Assembly (NCBI GenBank): GCA_964487295.1
Contig: CAZAQL010000084.1
Coordinates: 1-11,745 of the forward strand
Direction: 5' to 3'
Length of the DNA stretch: 11,745 bases
Origin: JAPEKQ01 sp964487295
GTDB taxonomy: Bacteria > Joyebacterota > Joyebacteria > Joyebacterales > Joyebacteraceae
The translations under genes and the position numbers were made by a program. The notes beneath the pieces are model-generated. The model had not been told where the DNA came from. It worked only from the letters and a program-made list of their open reading frames with translations, and did no database searches. Positions 11,155-11,745 of the stretch are shown here, in pieces; the first letter of the stretch is position 1; the number at the start of each line of letters is the position of its first letter.

Positions 11155-11231
11155 TGGCAGGCCTGGAGGGACTCGAACCCCCGACATCCGGTTTTGGAGA
11201 CCGGCGCTCTAGCCAACTGAGCTACAGGCCT
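11155..11231 (-). tRNA. tRNA-Trp (anticodon CCA)
   Basis: The transcribed strand folds as a full cloverleaf. The acceptor AGGCCTG pairs fully with CAGGCCT. The D arm is GCTC with GAGC and the anticodon stem is CCGGT with ACCGG. The loop CTCCAAA puts CCA at 34-36 (plus-strand 11195-11197), reading UGG. A five-base variable loop and a T arm with TTCGAGT follow. The discriminator is G, and the CCA tail is encoded at 11155-11157. It lies 39 bases upstream of secE, so it must be cut from a shared transcript or have its own promoter, which I could not see. Confidence 0.97.
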
Positions 11232-11462
11232 GCGTGTGCTCTTCGCTCACTGGACTACCCTTGGGCGTCATCCGATGGCGCGGACACGCGGGCGGTCGCG
11301 ACGCACACGGTGCTCCGCGCTCGCCTGAGCTCGCCGTCTCTTCGCCTCCGGATGTGGCGCATCGCCGAACTCGCGGCCGCTTCGGCCCCTCGCTCAGCCG
11401 GCGCCCCTTCGGCCGCCCCGTCCCTCACAGGACGTGCGGTCTCCCGGGCGCTCCACGCCTGC
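11232..11462 (-). other. 231-base GC-rich spacer between rpmG and tRNA-Trp
   Basis: No supported gene is seen here. Two small hairpins are visible: GGCCG with CGGCC at 11375-11387 (3-base loop) and CGTCC with GGACG at 11419-11434 (6-base loop), the second about 30 bases after the rpmG stop. Neither has a U-run, and I found no clear -35/-10 pair. This is the likeliest place for a promoter or rpmG mRNA end if one exists. Confidence 0.5.
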
Positions 11463-11612
11463 CTACCGCGTCTGCTTGTGCACCGTGTGCTTGTTGCAGA
11501 AGCGACAGTACTTCTTGTACTCCAGGCGGTCCGGATGCTTCTGTTTGTTCTTCGTGTATGTATAGTTCCGGCGCTTGCACTCGGTGCAAGCGATCACCAC
11601 GATGTCACGCAC
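11463..11612 (-). CDS. rpmG: 50S ribosomal protein L33
   Basis: This is a small large-subunit protein near the E site. It has 49 codons and starts at GTG with GGGAG seven bases upstream. The sequence opens with RDIVVIACTECKRRNYTYTK and ends KHTVHKQTR. Cys9, Cys12, Cys36 and Cys39 form two CxxC pairs, so this is the zinc-binding (C+) form. In some bacteria a zinc-free paralogue replaces it when zinc is scarce; none is seen here. It sits 74 bases after tuf, as in many bacterial genomes. Confidence 0.96.
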   Translation of the reverse strand: MRDIVVIACTECKRRNYTYTKNKQKHPDRLEYKKYCRFCNKHTVHKQTR

Positions 11613-11686
11613 GTCAGTGCTCCCGTGCTCTGGTCACGCTGCTCCGAATGGATCGCCGCGCTACCAATCGTTCAGTGTGTCTCTGT

Positions 11687-11745
11687 CTACTCGATGATCT
11701 TCGTGATCGTGCCGGCGCCGACGGTCCTGCCGCCCTCGCGGATGG
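11687..11745 (-). CDS. tuf: Elongation factor Tu, C-terminal end only
   Basis: Only the last 18 codons and the stop (TAG at 11687-11689) lie in the window. They read IREGGRTVGAGTITKIIE, which matches the conserved C-terminus of EF-Tu (IREGGRTVGAG followed by two or three residues and KIIE). EF-Tu delivers aminoacyl-tRNA to the ribosome. The position upstream of rpmG, tRNA-Trp, secE and nusG is the usual one for a tuf copy. The rest of the gene is beyond the right edge. Confidence 0.95.
   Translation of the reverse strand, partial: IREGGRTVGAGTITKIIE

Noticed and set aside
11255..11362. A possible 35-residue minus-strand reading frame in the rpmG-tRNA spacer
   Set aside because: It has no clear ribosome binding site, is dominated by Arg and Ala codons expected from GC-rich DNA, and resembles no known protein.

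Overview
The window carries one collinear set of housekeeping genes, all read on the minus strand, so transcription runs from position 11745 towards 1. In that order they are: the 3' end of tuf (EF-Tu), rpmG (L33), tRNA-Trp, secE, nusG, rplK (L11), rplA (L1), rplJ (L10), rplL (L7/L12), rpoB, and most of rpoC, which runs off the left edge. This is the widely conserved bacterial cluster joining elongation factor, protein translocation, antitermination, ribosomal stalk and RNA polymerase genes. Every gene is identified by clear family motifs and I see no frameshift. I find no mobile element, CRISPR array, defence gene or foreign insertion.

The organism is a GC-rich, probably Gram-negative bacterium. 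RpoC carries the large SI3-type insertion in the trigger loop, and RpoB carries the betai4 and betai9 insertions. The RpoB core reads like those of the Bacteroidota-Chlorobi-Gemmatimonadota-Fibrobacterota supergroup and its candidate phyla (for example [20 protein letters not shown]). That placement is inference from remembered sequence; I cannot name a genus.

Layout by region. 11463-11745: tuf tail and rpmG. 11155-11462: a tRNA-Trp gene with an encoded CCA end, preceded by a 231-base GC-rich spacer with no gene. 10353-11115: secE and nusG. 9874-10299: rplK. 9687-9873: a long spacer packed with four hairpins. 8406-9686: rplA and rplJ, separated by a short gap holding one hairpin. 7810-8253: rplL, which encodes an L7/L12 with an extra N-terminal segment. 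7647-7809: a spacer with a strong interrupted hairpin, placed where many bacteria attenuate or process the rplL-rpoB transcript. 1-7646: rpoB and rpoC, 23 bases apart.

No convincing sigma-70 promoter and no intrinsic terminator (GC hairpin plus U-run) was seen on the coding strand. The simplest reading is a long shared transcript, with the spacer hairpins as likely points of processing, pausing or autoregulation. Very long open frames on the plus strand opposite rpoB and rpoC are codon-bias shadows. The points worth a second look are the spacer RNA structures, the extended L7/L12 and a few residue-level features of RNA polymerase. I did not find a previously undescribed system.
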